Origin: Alphaproteobacteria bacterium
Lineage (GTDB): Bacteria; Pseudomonadota; Alphaproteobacteria; Rhodobacterales; Rhodobacteraceae
Length of the DNA: 5,697 bases
NCBI GenBank assembly: GCA_024279075.1
Contig: JAJRRX010000021.1
Coordinates: 1 to 5,697, forward strand
Direction: 5' to 3'
In this document: in pieces, positions 5,091 to 5,697 of the stretch
Numbering within the stretch: position 1 is the stretch's first letter
How the letters are laid out: every line of letters starts with the position of its first letter
Program-made: the position numbers and the translations under genes
Notes under the pieces: model-generated
Seen by the model: only the letters and a program-made list of their open reading frames with translations
Databases searched by the model: none
Told to the model about the DNA's origin: nothing

Positions 5091-5139
5091 GCCAAGAAAA
5101 TTCTACTTATGAACACCACTTTTTTTCGGGGGGATTACC
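5091..5139. repeat. right terminal inverted repeat of the IS
   Basis: Read inward on the minus strand it starts GGTAATCCCCCC (5139-5128), then GAAAAAAA, GTGGTGTTC and GTAGAATT, parallel to the left end. The OrfA promoter must lie between this end and 5080, but I see no strong hexamers. Confidence 0.78.
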
Positions 5140-5143
5140 TTAA
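5140..5143. repeat. TTAA direct repeat flanking the IS, right copy
   Basis: Matches TTAA at 3748-3751. Collapsing the two copies rejoins the membrane gene's stop codon to ACCTAG, so the target would be just at the end of that gene. Confidence 0.6.
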
Positions 5144-5152
5144 ACCTAGATT

Positions 5153-5177
5153 ATGGCTTAATTGGCCATGAGTTTTT
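5153..5177 (+). terminator. weak rightward hairpin-T-run, probable original terminator of the membrane gene
   Basis: ATGGC (5153-5157) can pair with GCCAT (5165-5169) over a 7-nt loop, followed by GAG and TTTTT (5173-5177). It is short, but before the IS arrived it would have lain about 10 bp after the stop codon of the membrane gene, a sensible place for a terminator now 1.4 kb away. Confidence 0.35.
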
Positions 5178-5185
5178 GAGACGTT

Positions 5186-5220
5186 AAATAAAATAAGCCC
5201 CCGCCTTCCGGCAGGGGCTT
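5186..5220 (-). terminator. intrinsic terminator of pnp
   Basis: On the minus strand AAGCCCCTGCC (5220-5210) pairs over 11 bp (one T-G pair) with GGCGGGGGCTT (5205-5195) around GGAA, followed by ATTTTATTT (5194-5186). It begins about 22 nt after the pnp stop codon. Confidence 0.9.
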
Positions 5221-5242
5221 CTAAACTTCAGCAATACAGGCC

Positions 5243-5697
5243 TTAGCCCTCTTGCTTGATCTCTTCGCCGGTTTCCTGATCAACCACTTTCATGCTCAAG
5301 CGCACTTTGCCGCGGTCATCAAAGCCCATGAGCTTGACCTTAACCTCTTGGCCCTCGGTCAGCACGTCTTTCGGATGGTTCACCCGCTCGTTGGCCAGTT
5401 GGCTCACGTGCACAAGGCCGTCACGCTTGCCAAAGAAGTTCACAAATGCACCGAAGTCCATCAGTTTCACAACTTTGCCGGTGTAGATCTTGCCAGCCTC
5501 AGGCACGGCCACAATCTCGTTGATCATCGCCATGGCTTTGGTGATGCTCTCGCCGTTTGGCGACGCGATCTTGATGATGCCATCGTCGTTGATATCAACC
5601 TTGGCACCCGAAACCTCAACGATTTCGCGGATAACCTTGCCGCCCGAGCCGATAACCTCGCGGATTTTATCCGCTGGCACCTGCATGGTTTCAATGC
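5243..5697 (-). CDS. pnp: Polynucleotide phosphorylase, C-terminal KH and S1 domains (5' part outside window)
   Basis: The frame runs from the window edge (IETMQVPADKIREV) to TAA at 5243-5245, about 151 residues of a protein normally around 710 aa in this group. The KH domain starts the fragment with the RNA-binding G-S-G-G loop (VIGSGGKVIREIVE, then AKVDINDDGIIKI). The S1 domain follows (GKIYTGKVVKLMDFGAFVNF, KRDGLVHVSQLAN, and VKVKLMGFDDRGKVRLSMKVV). PNPase degrades RNA 3' to 5' by phosphorolysis and is a core RNA-decay enzyme; the catalytic RNase PH domains lie beyond the edge. The apparent ATG at 5684-5686 is an internal Met. The end (QETGEEIKQEG) is short and without an extended tail. 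It is last in its transcript, with its own strong terminator. Confidence 0.97.
   Translation of the reverse strand, partial: IETMQVPADKIREVIGSGGKVIREIVEVSGAKVDINDDGIIKIASPNGESITKAMAMINEIVAVPEAGKIYTGKVVKLMDFGAFVNFFGKRDGLVHVSQLANERVNHPKDVLTEGQEVKVKLMGFDDRGKVRLSMKVVDQETGEEIKQEG

Larger units (their letters stand above)
3752..5139 (-). mobile_element. IS3-family insertion sequence, 1388 bp, carrying five inserted hairpin elements
   Basis: The ends are inverted repeats starting GGTAATCCCCCC, with TTAA on both sides. Inside, on the minus strand, are an OrfA with helix-turn-helix and leucine-zipper features and an OrfB with a DDE integrase core, linked by an A6G slippage site: the IS3 family plan. 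Removing the five inserts (39+38+37+38+38 bp) leaves 1198 bp, the usual IS3-family size, with both frames restored. The subgroup is uncertain. The element sits directly after the stop codon of the membrane gene and before pnp. As it stands, the insertions make it non-autonomous unless they are excised or bypassed. Confidence 0.9.

Noticed and set aside
4723..5112. + strand frames across the IS (also 3861-4088, 3916-4185, 4142-4393)
   Set aside because: Antisense to restored OrfA/OrfB and crossing the hairpin inserts; no recognisable protein.
5208..5215. A sixth CCGGCAGG arm
   Set aside because: It is the side of the pnp terminator stem, with no CCGAGAGG arm nearby; chance match in a GC-rich stem.

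Overview
The window looks like a chromosomal segment of an alphaproteobacterium, most likely Rhodobacteraceae (Roseobacter lineage). This rests on GC-rich coding DNA, the style of the polynucleotide phosphorylase (pnp) C-terminus, and the small cysteine-containing SH3-type envelope proteins. It is inference from sequence character, not a database match.

Layout, left to right. (i) 1-330 (+) is the 3' end of a secreted-type protein domain. (ii) 301-948 (-) is a complete HAD-IA phosphatase. (iii) 1015-1632 (+) is a secreted SH3b protein whose C-terminal domain is a paralogue of (i), so two related genes flank the HAD gene. (iv) 1625-3088 (-) is dacB, a periplasmic D-Ala-D-Ala carboxypeptidase/endopeptidase, best started at a TTG behind its own promoter. 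(v) 3211-3297 (-) is a 28-codon reading frame resembling the N-terminus of short alphaproteobacterial RNase D, followed by a terminator. (vi) 3358-3751 (+) is an AT-richer stretch with a small two-helix membrane protein whose 5' end appears broken. (vii) 3752-5139 is an IS3-family insertion sequence read on the minus strand, flanked by TTAA on both sides and placed exactly after the stop codon of (vi). (viii) 5140-5242 holds terminators, and 5243-5697 (-) is the 3' end of pnp (KH and S1 domains).

The most unusual feature lies inside the IS. Both transposase frames are interrupted by five copies, in both orientations, of a roughly 38-bp hairpin element. Each copy has conserved arms CCGGCAGG and CCGAGAGG around a stem whose sequence differs between most copies but whose pairing is kept. 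Removing 39, 38, 37, 38 and 38 bp restores an 88-aa OrfA and a 275-aa OrfB with an intact DDE triad and the usual A6G slippage site, and gives a 1198-bp element, normal for IS3. Every frame disruption is therefore explained by this one repeat family. I do not recognise the family. It could be a miniature mobile element using the IS as a sink, or a structured insert that is tolerated or bypassed in expression.

The other genes are ordinary housekeeping or envelope functions (peptidoglycan trimming, RNA decay, phosphate-ester hydrolysis) and do not form one pathway.
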